In this document: piece by piece, positions 45,872 to 54,759 of the stretch
How the letters are laid out: each line of letters opens with the position of its first letter
How positions within the stretch are numbered: position 1 is the stretch's first letter
Assembly (NCBI GenBank): GCA_900315335.1
Contig: OMYR01000020.1
Span: forward strand, 24,458 to 88,457
DNA from: an uncultured Bacteroidales bacterium
GTDB lineage: Bacteria; Bacteroidota; Bacteroidia; Bacteroidales; P3
DNA: 64,000 nt
Reading direction: 5' to 3'
Program-made: the position numbers and the translations under genes
The notes under the pieces: model-generated
The model's database searches: none
What the model was told of the DNA's origin: nothing
What the model saw: only the letters and a program-made list of their open reading frames with translations

Positions 45872-46063
45872 ATGAGCGAGCAGACAAAAAACAGTTTTAC
45901 AACGACCAAAGCCAAGATAACCCAAAGGCTTAAAGACAAACAAGAGGGCAGAGTGCGTATAAGCAAGAAAGGCAGTTTGATTTTTTATGTTTTTTTGCTT
46001 GCGATATTGGTTTTCTTTGTCGTTATGTACATTAAATATCAGAGATATAAACAAGGTTTGTAG
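45872..46063 (+). CDS. Small single-pass membrane protein
   Basis: A 63-residue protein with a basic, polar N-terminus (about 33 residues), one strongly hydrophobic helix (SLIFYVFLLAILVFFVVMYI) and a short basic C-terminus ending YQRYKQGL. I do not recognise the family. It is believable as a gene because it has a consensus promoter at the right distance, a start in an A-rich leader, and lies six bases before sufS, implying co-transcription. By the positive-inside rule both ends are basic, so topology is unclear. Confidence 0.7.
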   Translation: MSEQTKNSFTTTKAKITQRLKDKQEGRVRISKKGSLIFYVFLLAILVFFVVMYIKYQRYKQGL

Positions 46064-46069
46064 AAAATT

Positions 46070-47287
46070 ATGATAGATATTTCATATATAAGGGCTCAGT
46101 TTCCGATTCTTGAAACCAAGATAAGGGATAAATATCCGTTGATTTATTTGGATAACGCTGCAACGACGCAAAAGCCCATAGCGGTTATCAATTCTTTATT
46201 GGATTATTACACCAAGTACAACGCCAACGTACATCGGGGTGTGCATTATCTTTCGGGCTTGGCAACCGATATGTTTGAACAAAGCCGCGTTGCGGTGCAG
46301 GAGTTTATAAACGCCAAACATTCGCAGGAGATAATCTTTACAAGAGGCACAACCGAGAGTTTGAACCTTTTGGCTCATTGTTTTGCAAAGTCTTTCCTTT
46401 CACAGGCAGACACCGTTATGATAACCCAAATGGAGCATCATTCCAATATAGTGCCTTGGCAGATTGCAAGCGAAGATTATGGTTTTAAATTGGATTATCT
46501 GACCTTTGACGATAACGGAGAGATAGAAGATTTTGAAAAGAAAATTCTATCCGCAAAGCCAAAACTCTTATCTATATGCCATATATCCAACACACTTGGA
46601 ACGATAAACGATATAAAACATATAATAGATTTCTGCCACAAACACGATTGTCTTGTAGCCGTAGATGCAGCCCAAAGCATAGCCCATAAGGTTATTGACG
46701 TTCAGAGTTTGGACGCAGACTTCCTTGCTTTTTCTGGACATAAAGTCTATGCTCCTATGGGTGTCGGGGTTTTGTATGGAAAGAAAGACCTTTTGGATAA
46801 AATGGCTGTCTATCACGGTGGGGGAGAGATGATAAAAACCGTTACAATGGAAAAAACAACCTATAATGGTTTGCCATATAAATTTGAAGCGGGAACGCCT
46901 TCTGTGGCTGATGTTATAGGATTGGCAGCTGCATTGAAATGGTTGAAAGAGATGTCTTTTGAGGATATTATAGCTCATGAGGACGAAGTTTTCCAATATG
47001 CCGCAAACAGATTAAAAGAAGTCAAAGATTTAAGAATTTTCGGTAATGCAAAAGATAAATCTTCGTGCATTTCTTTTTTGGCAGATGGCGTTCATCATTT
47101 GGATTTGGGAACGTTGTTAGATGCCATGGGTGTTGCCATTCGCACCGGTCATCATTGTGCAGAACCTGTAATGCAAAAGTTCGGCATTGCGGGAACAGAC
47201 CGCCTTTCCATTGCAGCCTACACAACAAAAGACGAGATAGATGTTTTTATGCAAAGCCTTGATAAAGCCTTAAAGATGCTTCGATAA
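46070..47287 (+). CDS. sufS: Cysteine desulfurase SufS
   Basis: PLP enzyme of 405 residues that takes sulfur from cysteine for Fe-S cluster assembly. YPLIYLDNAATTQKP, TRGTTESLNLLAH, MEHHSNIVPW, DAAQS and DFLAFSGHKVYAPMGVGVLY with the PLP-binding Lys225 identify group II. Catalytic Cys363 is in RTGHHCAEPVMQKF, the SufS type (short loop), not the IscS type. No sufBCD or sufE gene is present near it, so the rest of the SUF system must be elsewhere or the gene has been separated from it. Confidence 0.94.
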   Translation: MIDISYIRAQFPILETKIRDKYPLIYLDNAATTQKPIAVINSLLDYYTKYNANVHRGVHYLSGLATDMFEQSRVAVQEFINAKHSQEIIFTRGTTESLNLLAHCFAKSFLSQADTVMITQMEHHSNIVPWQIASEDYGFKLDYLTFDDNGEIEDFEKKILSAKPKLLSICHISNTLGTINDIKHIIDFCHKHDCLVAVDAAQSIAHKVIDVQSLDADFLAFSGHKVYAPMGVGVLYGKKDLLDKMAVYHGGGEMIKTVTMEKTTYNGLPYKFEAGTPSVADVIGLAAALKWLKEMSFEDIIAHEDEVFQYAANRLKEVKDLRIFGNAKDKSSCISFLADGVHHLDLGTLLDAMGVAIRTGHHCAEPVMQKFGIAGTDRLSIAAYTTKDEIDVFMQSLDKALKMLR

Positions 47288-47375
47288 AATTTAATTTTAC
47301 TATAAAGCAAAAAACATTAACGAACGCAAAGCATAAAACTCTAAACGCATAAATAAAAAAAAACTTAAAACTTCA

Positions 47376-47993
47376 ATGCCGTCATACAAAACCATAAAAG
47401 CCGTTGCCAAAGGAGAATATAAGGAGATGAAAAGCAAGTTTCTCTCTTTTGCTTATCCTATCTCTTCTCCCGAGCAGGTCAAAGGATTGGTCGATACATT
47501 AAAGGCGGAATATTTTGATGCAAGACATCATTGCTTTGCCTGGCGTTTGGACGAAAGTGCGGTTGAGAACGATAAAAATATCGCCCTTTGCAGAACCAAC
47601 GACGACAGAGAGCCTAACAACACAGCGGGTGTGCCGATATTGTCTGCCATTGACAGCAACGAGTTGAAAAACATTCTTATCGTTGTCGTTCGTTATTTCG
47701 GAGGAATTAAATTGGGAGCGTCAAATTTGGCAAAAGCCTATCGCTATGCAGCCCAAGATGCAATAGACAATAGCGAGATAATAACCCAAACACCGCAAGC
47801 CAAGATAACTTTTTCGTTCGATTTCTCTGTTATGGGAGCGGTAAATAAATTCCTTAAAGACAATAATTTTACAAAAGAAAACTATACCTATGTTTCTGCC
47901 AATTCCATTGAACTTGTGTTCGATAAAGATTTATCGGAGCAGATGCTTGCCAAACTTAATGCGATTTACGGCATAAATATATTAAACGAATAA
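47376..47993 (+). CDS. yigZ: YigZ/IMPACT family protein
   Basis: A 205-residue cytoplasmic protein of the UPF0029 / IMPACT family. KFLSFAYPISSPEQVKGLVD, DARHHCFAWRL, NDDREPNNTAGVPILSAI and the signature VVVRYFGGIKLGASNLAKAY are clear. The C-terminal domain (about 140-205) has the expected alpha/beta fold. The eukaryotic relative IMPACT affects translation; the bacterial role is not settled. It lies 89 bp after sufS. Confidence 0.93.
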   Translation: MPSYKTIKAVAKGEYKEMKSKFLSFAYPISSPEQVKGLVDTLKAEYFDARHHCFAWRLDESAVENDKNIALCRTNDDREPNNTAGVPILSAIDSNELKNILIVVVRYFGGIKLGASNLAKAYRYAAQDAIDNSEIITQTPQAKITFSFDFSVMGAVNKFLKDNNFTKENYTYVSANSIELVFDKDLSEQMLAKLNAIYGINILNE

Positions 47994-48009
47994 ACTTTTA
48001 ACGAAAACA

Positions 48010-48540
48010 ATGAAAAGGTATTCATTTATATGCTTTATATCACTTATATCCTTGATGCTGTTTTGTCAAGGCTTGATTGCTCAAAAAGATACTTCGTTTG
48101 TTATTAGCCAAGACTCTGTTTTTGACAAGTACAACAACCAACATTTGGGGCTGTATGCAGATAATTTCAATATTACTTTGTTGGACGGCTCGCAGATGAG
48201 TCTTTATGATTTGCAGTGCGATACTCTTATAATTCTTTTTTATGACCCGGATTGCTCGCATTGTAAAAAAGAGATAAAGAAACTTCGCAAAGACAAGCAA
48301 TTGAATAATCAGATAAAAGCCAAGACAACAATACTTCTTACCATTGCTCCCGATATTGATTTTATTTCTTGGAGGCAAACCGTGAATAAACTTCCAAAAC
48401 ATTGGCTGAATGCTTGGAGTAGTGATAATGATTTGATAATAAAAAAGTTTTTGTGGAAAGTTCCCGAGAAATTTGTTTTGGATAAACGGCATAGAATTGT
48501 AGAAATAGATATGTATCGGGATTATGATTTAGAAGATTGA
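48010..48540 (+). CDS. Secreted thioredoxin-fold protein
   Basis: A 176-residue exported protein with a signal peptide ending LIAQ and a thioredoxin-like domain. The active-site pair is C82-S-H-C85 in LIILFYDPDCSHCKKEIKKL. Residues 45-65 (HLGLYADNFNITLLDGSQMS) resemble the start of TlpA/ResA-type domains. The C-terminal cis-Pro loop is VPEKFVLDKRHRIVEID. It may reduce or isomerise disulfides in the periplasm, or act in a small Bacteroidota redox family; the partner is unknown. It follows yigZ by 16 bp. Confidence 0.82.
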   Translation: MKRYSFICFISLISLMLFCQGLIAQKDTSFVISQDSVFDKYNNQHLGLYADNFNITLLDGSQMSLYDLQCDTLIILFYDPDCSHCKKEIKKLRKDKQLNNQIKAKTTILLTIAPDIDFISWRQTVNKLPKHWLNAWSSDNDLIIKKFLWKVPEKFVLDKRHRIVEIDMYRDYDLED

Positions 48541-48587
48541 AATCAAACAAGCATTACTTTGCAGATATAGAAAAAAAATTTTTGACA

Positions 48588-49007
48588 ATGAAAAACATAT
48601 TGATAATAAACGGAGCAAACCTTAATCTTTTGGGTAAGAGAGAGACTGATATTTACGGCACGCGGAGTTTTGAAGATTATTTGCAAGGACTTAGAAATGA
48701 TTTTCTTTCGCAATGCAATATAGATTATTTTCAATCCAATATCGAGGGCGAGATTGTCGATAAAATCCAATCCGCCACTGCCGATGCCATTGTTATCAAC
48801 GCAGGAGGATACACCCATACAAGCGTTGTTATCCGTGATGCGATAGCCTGCAAATCTTCTTCAATACCTTGTATAGAAGTGCATATCTCCAATATCTATG
48901 CCCGTGAAGAGTTTCGTCATACAAGTCTTCTTTCGCCTGTATGTAACGGTTCTGTAATAGGTTTTGGACTTAAAGGTTATAAACTCGCCATTGCTTCGGT
49001 ATTGTAA
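48588..49007 (+). CDS. aroQ: 3-dehydroquinate dehydratase, type II
   Basis: Shikimate-pathway enzyme of 139 residues that dehydrates 3-dehydroquinate. ILIINGANLNLLGKRETDIY carries the catalytic Arg/Tyr loop, AIVINAGGYTHTSVVIRDAI the Asn and Thr motif, EVHISNIYAREEFRHTSLLS the His, and GFGLKGYKLAI closes it. I start at 48588 because the frame upstream codes for residues not found before the first strand of this family. It is ended by the hairpin at 49011. Confidence 0.95.
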   Translation: MKNILIINGANLNLLGKRETDIYGTRSFEDYLQGLRNDFLSQCNIDYFQSNIEGEIVDKIQSATADAIVINAGGYTHTSVVIRDAIACKSSSIPCIEVHISNIYAREEFRHTSLLSPVCNGSVIGFGLKGYKLAIASVL

Positions 49008-49010
49008 AAC

Positions 49011-49060
49011 AAAATAAGGTTTTAGCATATTTCCTTTTGCTGCCAAAACCTTATTTTATT
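49011..49060 (+). terminator. Terminator after aroQ
   Basis: A 13-bp stem (AAAATAAGGTTTT with AAAACCTTATTTT) and a 21-base loop, immediately past the stop. The tail is ATTC, so the right arm itself supplies the Ts. Confidence 0.65.
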
Positions 49061-49119
49061 CTCGTCTGTTAGACTTAATAACAAAAATTTTATTGTCTTT
49101 ATTTCTTTTGTTATTTTTA

Positions 49120-50328
49120 TTAAAAACTTACCTGCATACGAACGGTTAAAACATCGTTGGGAACTTGCTTGTCATAGCCTTGCAGTTTCTTGGATTCTTC
49201 GTTGATATACCAATCGTAAAAAGCACTCAGACGAATGTTTTTCGTTGGGTTGAAGATTATTCCGAAGCCATAGTTTTGATAAGCCAAATCGGTCTTAAAT
49301 GCAGCGTTGTCGCCGTTTGCTTTTGTATTAAGGTCAAAGTAAGATGCTTTCAAAACCGTCTGCCAATTGCTATGGGCTATATCTTGAACGTAATACAAAT
49401 ATCCGCCTTGGAATTTTCTTTGATAAGCAAAAGCATCGGCGGCATTGTATTGATTGTTTTTTGCTCCCTCGAAATTATCGGCTCTTGAAGGCTGCGTTCC
49501 AAAAGCATATTCACATCTTATGTTTGAGCGACCCCAATCGTTGAAAAACGTTAATTGACCGTCTATTCCGAAATATTCTCTTTTGTTTTTTCCATTGACA
49601 GCCACATCTTCCACTTGCCAAGCATTATCGCTGAATGTGTAAAGTTTATCGGAAGCGTTATTTACTTTGCCGTTGTAATAAGATACTCCGAGACCGTATT
49701 TGAAAAATCCGTCTTGTGTCGTATGGTCGTATTTCAAATGTGTTTCAAGGGCTATTCTGCCGTCGGGAGTCTTTGCTATTCCGTTACCCGAAACGGCTGC
49801 TACTTCCCATTTCAAACCATTGAACGAAGATTCTTTCGGGGCTTTGAATATGGCTTTAAGACCGACTTCGTGCAATCCCGGAAACATCATATTGGTAAGA
49901 TAAGTTCTATCCATCGTTTCTTGCAAAGGAGAAAGGTACATCAACTCATCGCCAAAGAAACTGTTTAGCAAACCTGCTTGAACGCTTAACCAAGGCAAGG
50001 CGTCCCAACCCAAGTATGCTTTCAATGGAGTAACGTTGCCGCTTTCGTTGGCGTTTATTTCAACGACGGCTTTGGCTTTGTTTTTCGTGTAAGTGAAACG
50101 TATTCTTCCACGTCTTACACCGTATGTAAGGAAGTGGTCGGCATTGTTGTATTTATCGGCATTGTACGAGCCTGTATAGACTTTCAAAGCGTCTTTGCCG
50201 GCATATTCTGCTTGTGCTTGAATGTAACCTGTTATCTTTAATCCGTCAGTTGTTTGAGCCTGTGTTTTGCTTAAAAGAGCGATAAAGCCGATGCACAAGG
50301 CTGATAGTATTAAAATCTTCTTTTTCAT
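49120..50328 (-). CDS. OprO/OprP-type outer-membrane porin
   Basis: A 402-residue outer-membrane beta-barrel with a signal peptide ending TQAQ. The sequence matches phosphate-selective porin O/P relatives in Bacteroidota: TDGLKITGYIQAQAEYAGKD, GVRRGRIRFTYTKNKAKAVV, LLNSFFGDELMYLSPLQ, DRTYLTNMMFPGLHEVGLKA, and a C-terminal aromatic strand ending TVRMQVSF. Substrate need not be phosphate. The gap upstream (50329-50600) is AT-rich and holds no other feature I can see. Confidence 0.85.
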   Translation of the reverse strand: MKKKILILSALCIGFIALLSKTQAQTTDGLKITGYIQAQAEYAGKDALKVYTGSYNADKYNNADHFLTYGVRRGRIRFTYTKNKAKAVVEINANESGNVTPLKAYLGWDALPWLSVQAGLLNSFFGDELMYLSPLQETMDRTYLTNMMFPGLHEVGLKAIFKAPKESSFNGLKWEVAAVSGNGIAKTPDGRIALETHLKYDHTTQDGFFKYGLGVSYYNGKVNNASDKLYTFSDNAWQVEDVAVNGKNKREYFGIDGQLTFFNDWGRSNIRCEYAFGTQPSRADNFEGAKNNQYNAADAFAYQRKFQGGYLYYVQDIAHSNWQTVLKASYFDLNTKANGDNAAFKTDLAYQNYGFGIIFNPTKNIRLSAFYDWYINEESKKLQGYDKQVPNDVLTVRMQVSF

Positions 50329-50624
50329 ATTATTAGTTTATTTTGTTTTTGAATTATCCGCTAATAACGAAAGAAAAGAGTTTTTATTTTAATTCATCAT
50401 AAATTTATTTCATTAACCTTATTTCTACAACTTGATTTACTCCCCAAAAAGTGTCAATAATCGATGGAGCGGTGTTTAGTATTGTATGATTGATATTAAA
50501 TATCGGAAAAAAAACTTGTTGTGCTTTGCTGTTTGAAATGTCAATTTAAGCCTATGATATTGTAAGTATATTGTTGTTTTTCAAATTTATTTATAGTTTG
50601 GAATGCGAAATGGAATAAAATTTG

Positions 50625-50632
50625 TAACTTTG
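50625..50632 (+). promoter_or_regulatory. Promoter of the Panacea toxin-antitoxin pair
   Basis: TAACTTTGC at 50625 has a TTTG at 50597 that could be the -33 element with slightly wide spacing. It places transcription at about 50640, which argues for the downstream ATG at 50696 as the true start. Confidence 0.6.
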
Positions 50633-50695
50633 CAAGCGGAAATGGGAACAATCTGTTATCATACTACCGATAATGAAAGAGAAAGGAAATGCAAA

Positions 50696-51415
50696 ATGAT
50701 TGAGTTTACAAAAGAACTATCCGACAAAATGGAGGCAAATTTGAGCAGTTTTTCAGATGAAGAACTTGCACAAAAGTTTATAGGATGCCATAACGAGATA
50801 GAACAAGGAAAAAGAAAAAATCAATTTGTCAGGCCAATGTTGAATTTAACTTTATCGGATAAAGAAAAGATAGGTAATACGGTTATCTATATCGCTCAAA
50901 GAGTTCCTAATTTAAGCAAAACAAAGTTGTTGAAATTGCTTTATTTTATGGAAGATTACAGCGTTAAACGATTTCATACACCTTTCTTAGGCTTGCCATT
51001 TGAAGTGTGGCAGGCTGGTCCTGTTATTAAAGATATTTTCATTGACTTGTCCGAGCGTCCGATAATCTTAGCAGACTACATTGAAAAAGCAGTTAATGAC
51101 AACAAAACATACATAAAACCTAAAAAACAATTTTGTGATGATGAGTTCTCACATAATGATATTATCGTTATGGACGACACCCTGAAACGTTACGGCGATA
51201 TGAGTGCAACGGATTTAGTAAAACTTACACATCAAAAAAATGGCTTATGGTATAAAGTCTGCAAGGAAAATAATTTATTGGAGAGATTTAACAGCGGTTG
51301 TACCAACAATTCAGATTATACGATAGATTTGGGCGACAATCTTTCGGGATGTAGTAAAGAGTTTTATGAAGAGCAGTTGTCATTCTTAAACGGTGTGCGT
51401 AATTATGGCAAATGA
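50696..51415 (+). CDS. Panacea-domain (DUF4065) protein, probable antitoxin
   Basis: A 239-residue protein. From about 60 on it matches the Panacea (DUF4065, SocA/GepA-like) domain: VIYIAQRVPNLSKTKLLKLL, YFMEDYSVKRFHTPFLGLPF, EVWQAGPVIKDIFIDLSE and the later DMSATDLVKLTHQKNGLWYK. Panacea is known as an antitoxin domain that pairs with many different toxins. The first 55 residues (MIEFTKELSDKMEANLSSFS and on) form a separate, helical N-terminal part. I chose 50696 over the earlier Met codons because of the promoter position. The stop overlaps the start of the next gene by 11 bases, as in toxin-antitoxin pairs. Confidence 0.85.
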   Translation: MIEFTKELSDKMEANLSSFSDEELAQKFIGCHNEIEQGKRKNQFVRPMLNLTLSDKEKIGNTVIYIAQRVPNLSKTKLLKLLYFMEDYSVKRFHTPFLGLPFEVWQAGPVIKDIFIDLSERPIILADYIEKAVNDNKTYIKPKKQFCDDEFSHNDIIVMDDTLKRYGDMSATDLVKLTHQKNGLWYKVCKENNLLERFNSGCTNNSDYTIDLGDNLSGCSKEFYEEQLSFLNGVRNYGK

Positions 51416-51866
51416 TATTTCTAAATTTAAGGACGGTAATATATTATATTTTACGCCTTTCTTTTTTACAGATGCAAAGAGCGACCCTAAACCTAAATAT
51501 TTTTTGATATTAAAGCATATAGGCGACAGAGTTATCTTGTCATCATTGCCAACGTCAAAAGATGCTGTGCCTAATTCAATTACCAAACAACACGGCTGTT
51601 TAGATGACAAGAAGATAAACTTCAATTGTTATTATTTTTCTCCCGATGTAGAAGTTTGTACTAATGGATTTAAATTTCCGAAAGAGACATACGTATATGG
51701 TTTTAGACTGCAAGAGTTTGATGTAGATACCTTGCTTTTTCAACAAGCCAATAACAAAACAACAATAAACTTGATTGGTACTTTGACAGAAGGCGAATAT
51801 TTTGCAATATGCCAGTGCTTAAAAAACTCTTATTCCGTAAAAAACAAGTATAGAAGAGTTTTATAA
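51405..51866 (+). CDS. Partner of the Panacea protein, candidate toxin (MazF/PemK-like?)
   Basis: A 153-residue protein I cannot place with certainty. The first half reads like a small SH3-like barrel of the MazF/PemK class: FKDGNILYFTPFFF, KPKYFLILKHIGDRVILSSL and PTSKDAVPN resemble that family's strand order (a GDI-type start, RPxLVL, then a TS loop), and the C-terminus IGTLTEGEYFAICQCLKNSY has the usual final helix. Key MazF residues are not clearly conserved. It overlaps the Panacea gene by 11 bases, is followed by a terminator, and is thus the second gene of a two-gene unit. Toxin role is inferred from the pairing. Confidence 0.65.
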   Translation: MANDISKFKDGNILYFTPFFFTDAKSDPKPKYFLILKHIGDRVILSSLPTSKDAVPNSITKQHGCLDDKKINFNCYYFSPDVEVCTNGFKFPKETYVYGFRLQEFDVDTLLFQQANNKTTINLIGTLTEGEYFAICQCLKNSYSVKNKYRRVL

Positions 51867-51913
51867 ATAAAATTCCTTTTTTTGAATATACCACATATTA
51901 ATTATAAGCATTC

Positions 51914-51955
51914 AAGACTTTTATGCGATAAATATCATAAAGGTCTTTTTTGCTA
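51914..51955 (+). terminator. Terminator of the Panacea pair
   Basis: A 12-bp stem (AAGACTTTTATG with CATAAAGGTCTT, one wobble) then TTTTTGC. It lies 48 bp past the stop. Confidence 0.85.
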
Positions 51956-52003
51956 AATACCGTCTTATTTGTCTTAATTGCTTAAAAATTGATGTTAATA
52001 TTC

Positions 52004-53212
52004 TTACGCCAATCTTCGTTTGTTGAAAAACTTTCTGCCAAAGGCGATAAATAATGTTGCACCTAAGATTTGTCCGATGGCAGAAACCCAAAAGGCTGCC
52101 GTATAGTCCAATAGATGCGACACAAATCCACCAACGATAACACCTATGCCTATACCCGTATCCCAGGCAACAAGTATGGTGGAGTTTGCAGTGCCGCGTT
52201 CGTTATGCTTTGCCATACTTATGAACATATTCTGAAAAGCCGGGTACATATGTCCGTTGCCAAGACCGATAAACAACGCCGAAAGATAAAAACCAACGCT
52301 GTTAGGCATAGCCACAAAAAGAGTATAACCGATAGAGGATATGATAACTCCTTCGCATGCGTTTTGGGTCAGTCTTCCCTCTCTGAGCCCTTTGTTGCCT
52401 TGCAGTCTCGAAAGTATAAGCCCAACGCTTAAAAGAGTGAAAAATATGCCTGTACCCGAGCCGATATTCATTTTTTCTTTGGCATATAAGGCAAGGTAAT
52501 TGCTTAACACTCCGTAACAAAAACCAAAAAATGTCATATTGACCGCAAGCAACCAACCTCTTGTTAAGAAAAACCTGTCAAGTGAGAGTTTTGTCTTGTT
52601 TTTTATGATTTCTCTTTTGGGCAGTTTTAATGTGGAATCAACGAAAAAGCCAATACCTGCCACAACAAAAGCGATAATGAACAATATATCGAAACTATGT
52701 GTGAAACGATATAAAAACAATCCCACCGTTGGTGCGAAAGCCATAGCGAGGTTGTTGCTCAGTCCGTAGTAACCTATACCTTCGTTTCTTCTGCTTGACG
52801 GCAACACATCTATGGCTACGGTGGAGTTGGCAACGGCCAATGCTCCGAAAGGCAGTCCGTGTAAGGTTCTTACCAAAGCGAACAACACCAATGAACCGGC
52901 AGCCAAATAACCGCCGAAGAATATAAAGAAAAAGAAAAAACACCATAACAAGACTTTCTTTCTCGGGTGAGAATCTACAAGAAAACCACTGAAAGGTCGT
53001 GAAATCAATGCCGTTACCGTGTAACCCGAAAGCACAAGACCGATTATGTCCGATGTTGCGTGAAAGTTTTCGCTAAGATATAGTGGTAACAACGGAGTAA
53101 GAAGATAAAAAGCAAAGAACAAACTGAAATTGGCTATCATTACTTTCCAATAACCTATATTCCAAAGTTTTTCTTTCGGCTGTGTGGTTGCTATGTTTTG
53201 TGAATTATCCAT
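52004..53212 (-). CDS. Major facilitator superfamily transporter
   Basis: A membrane protein of about 402 residues with 12 predicted helices. NFSLFFAFYLLTPLLPLYLS begins helix 1; the loop after helix 2 has SGFLVDSHPRKK, the MFS motif A region; GFCYGVLSNYLALYAKEKMN lies in the second half. The C-terminus is basic (FGRKFFNKRRLA). It looks like a drug- or sugar-type exporter, but no family motif narrows this. I start at 53212, since the nine residues before it extend a polar tail and are not needed. Confidence 0.88.
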   Translation of the reverse strand: MDNSQNIATTQPKEKLWNIGYWKVMIANFSLFFAFYLLTPLLPLYLSENFHATSDIIGLVLSGYTVTALISRPFSGFLVDSHPRKKVLLWCFFFFFIFFGGYLAAGSLVLFALVRTLHGLPFGALAVANSTVAIDVLPSSRRNEGIGYYGLSNNLAMAFAPTVGLFLYRFTHSFDILFIIAFVVAGIGFFVDSTLKLPKREIIKNKTKLSLDRFFLTRGWLLAVNMTFFGFCYGVLSNYLALYAKEKMNIGSGTGIFFTLLSVGLILSRLQGNKGLREGRLTQNACEGVIISSIGYTLFVAMPNSVGFYLSALFIGLGNGHMYPAFQNMFISMAKHNERGTANSTILVAWDTGIGIGVIVGGFVSHLLDYTAAFWVSAIGQILGATLFIAFGRKFFNKRRLA

Positions 53213-53309
53213 TATCGAAATATATGTTTTTAATTGCAATAACCTTTATAAGGTTGAATAAGTGGTAACGATAATTGTTATTTTTTATTGTCGGTTAAAG
53301 AAAGTTTTG

Positions 53310-53317
53310 TAATTTTG
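53310..53317 (+). promoter_or_regulatory. Promoter of glmM
   Basis: TAATTTTGC at 53310 with TTG at 53288 some 19 bp further up, a good two-part match to the Bacteroidota consensus. The ATG is 23 bp downstream. Confidence 0.7.
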
Positions 53318-53340
53318 CAGCGTAAAAATGAATAAATAAA

Positions 53341-54741
53341 ATGGCATTAGTAAAATCAATATCAGGGTTCAGAGGAACGATAGGAGGTAAAGCGGGCGAC
53401 AATCTTACGCCAGTGGATTTAGTAGGATTTGTGGCTGCTTTTGCACAAGTGATAAAAGAAAAAGCAGGTAAGGACAACATAACAATACTTGTTGGCAGAG
53501 ATGCGAGAATTTCGGGTCAGATGGTTAATAATTTGGTTTGCGGAACGCTTATGGCAATGGGTGTCGATGTTATAGATACAGGTCTTTCAACTACTCCTAC
53601 CACAGAGTTGGCGGTTATAGACAACCACGCCGATGGAGGAATAATCCTTACAGCATCGCATAACCCTATACAATGGAATGCGTTGAAATTCTTGGCTTCC
53701 AATGGAGAGTTTATTTCCAAACAAGACGGAGAAAAGGTTTTGGAGATTGCTGCAAAGAATGATTTTACGTTTGCACAGGCAACCAAATTGGGTAAATACA
53801 CAACGGTTGAAAATGCGGTGGATAGACATATAGAGAAAGTGTTGGCATTGCCGCTTGTGGATGTTGAGGCGATAAAACAAGCAGATTTTCGTATTGCTTT
53901 TGATTCGGTTAATTCAACAGGTGGTTTTGTGTTAAAGAAATTATTAAAGGCGTTGGGAGTTAAGGAAATATTTGCCTTGAACGATGAGCCTACGGGAGTT
54001 TTTGCACACAATCCCGAGCCATTGCCTGAGAATATAACCGATATTTGTGCATTGGTTGAAAAAGAACATTGCCATTGCGGATTTATCGTTGATCCCGATG
54101 TGGATAGATTGGCTATCGTTTCCAATACAGGCAAGCCTTTTGTCGAGGAATATACATTGGTGGCTGTTGCCGATTACGTGCTTTCCAATACGCCGGGCAA
54201 TACGGTTTCAAATCTTTCTTCTTCAAGAGCGTTGAGAGATGTTACCGAGAAGCGATACAACCAAAAGTATGAAGCGGCAGCAGTTGGAGAAGTCAATGTA
54301 GTGGCTAAGATGAAAGAGATTAACGCCGTTATAGGTGGCGAGGGCAATGGAGGAGTTATCTATCCTGAATGCCATTACGGTAGAGATGCTTTGGTAGGTA
54401 TAGCATTGTTCTTGACTCTGTTGGCTAAAAAGAAAATATCTTGTCAAGACCTTAGAGACTCTTATCCTAACTATGTTATAGCCAAAAAGAAAATGGAATT
54501 AACTCCTGAGATTGATGTTGATTTGGTTCTTAGCTCGATGGCAGAGAAATACAAGAACTATGATGTCAATACGATAGACGGAGTGAAGATAAATTTCGAC
54601 AACGAATGGGTTCATTTGCGCAAGAGCAATACCGAGCCTATAATACGTATCTATGCCGAGAGCGATTCAATGGCAAAGGCAGAACATTTGGCAGATGTAA
54701 TCATCGAAAACATATCTTCGATAATCAGAGAAAACCTTTAA
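53341..54741 (+). CDS. glmM: Phosphoglucosamine mutase
   Basis: Alpha-D-phosphohexomutase of 466 residues that makes glucosamine-1-phosphate for peptidoglycan and LPS. ISGFRGTIGG at the start, catalytic Ser106 in ILTASHNPIQWN, metal loop DPDVDR at 251-256, sugar loop GGEGNGGVIYP and the phosphate loop LRKSNTEPIIRIYAES are all present. The GEGNGG form is the GlmM type seen in archaea and Bacteroidota rather than the GEQSGH of enterobacteria; phosphomannomutase activity cannot be ruled out. metG begins 18 bp on. Confidence 0.9.
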   Translation: MALVKSISGFRGTIGGKAGDNLTPVDLVGFVAAFAQVIKEKAGKDNITILVGRDARISGQMVNNLVCGTLMAMGVDVIDTGLSTTPTTELAVIDNHADGGIILTASHNPIQWNALKFLASNGEFISKQDGEKVLEIAAKNDFTFAQATKLGKYTTVENAVDRHIEKVLALPLVDVEAIKQADFRIAFDSVNSTGGFVLKKLLKALGVKEIFALNDEPTGVFAHNPEPLPENITDICALVEKEHCHCGFIVDPDVDRLAIVSNTGKPFVEEYTLVAVADYVLSNTPGNTVSNLSSSRALRDVTEKRYNQKYEAAAVGEVNVVAKMKEINAVIGGEGNGGVIYPECHYGRDALVGIALFLTLLAKKKISCQDLRDSYPNYVIAKKKMELTPEIDVDLVLSSMAEKYKNYDVNTIDGVKINFDNEWVHLRKSNTEPIIRIYAESDSMAKAEHLADVIIENISSIIRENL

Positions 54742-54759
54742 TTTTTCAAAACAAGAGTT

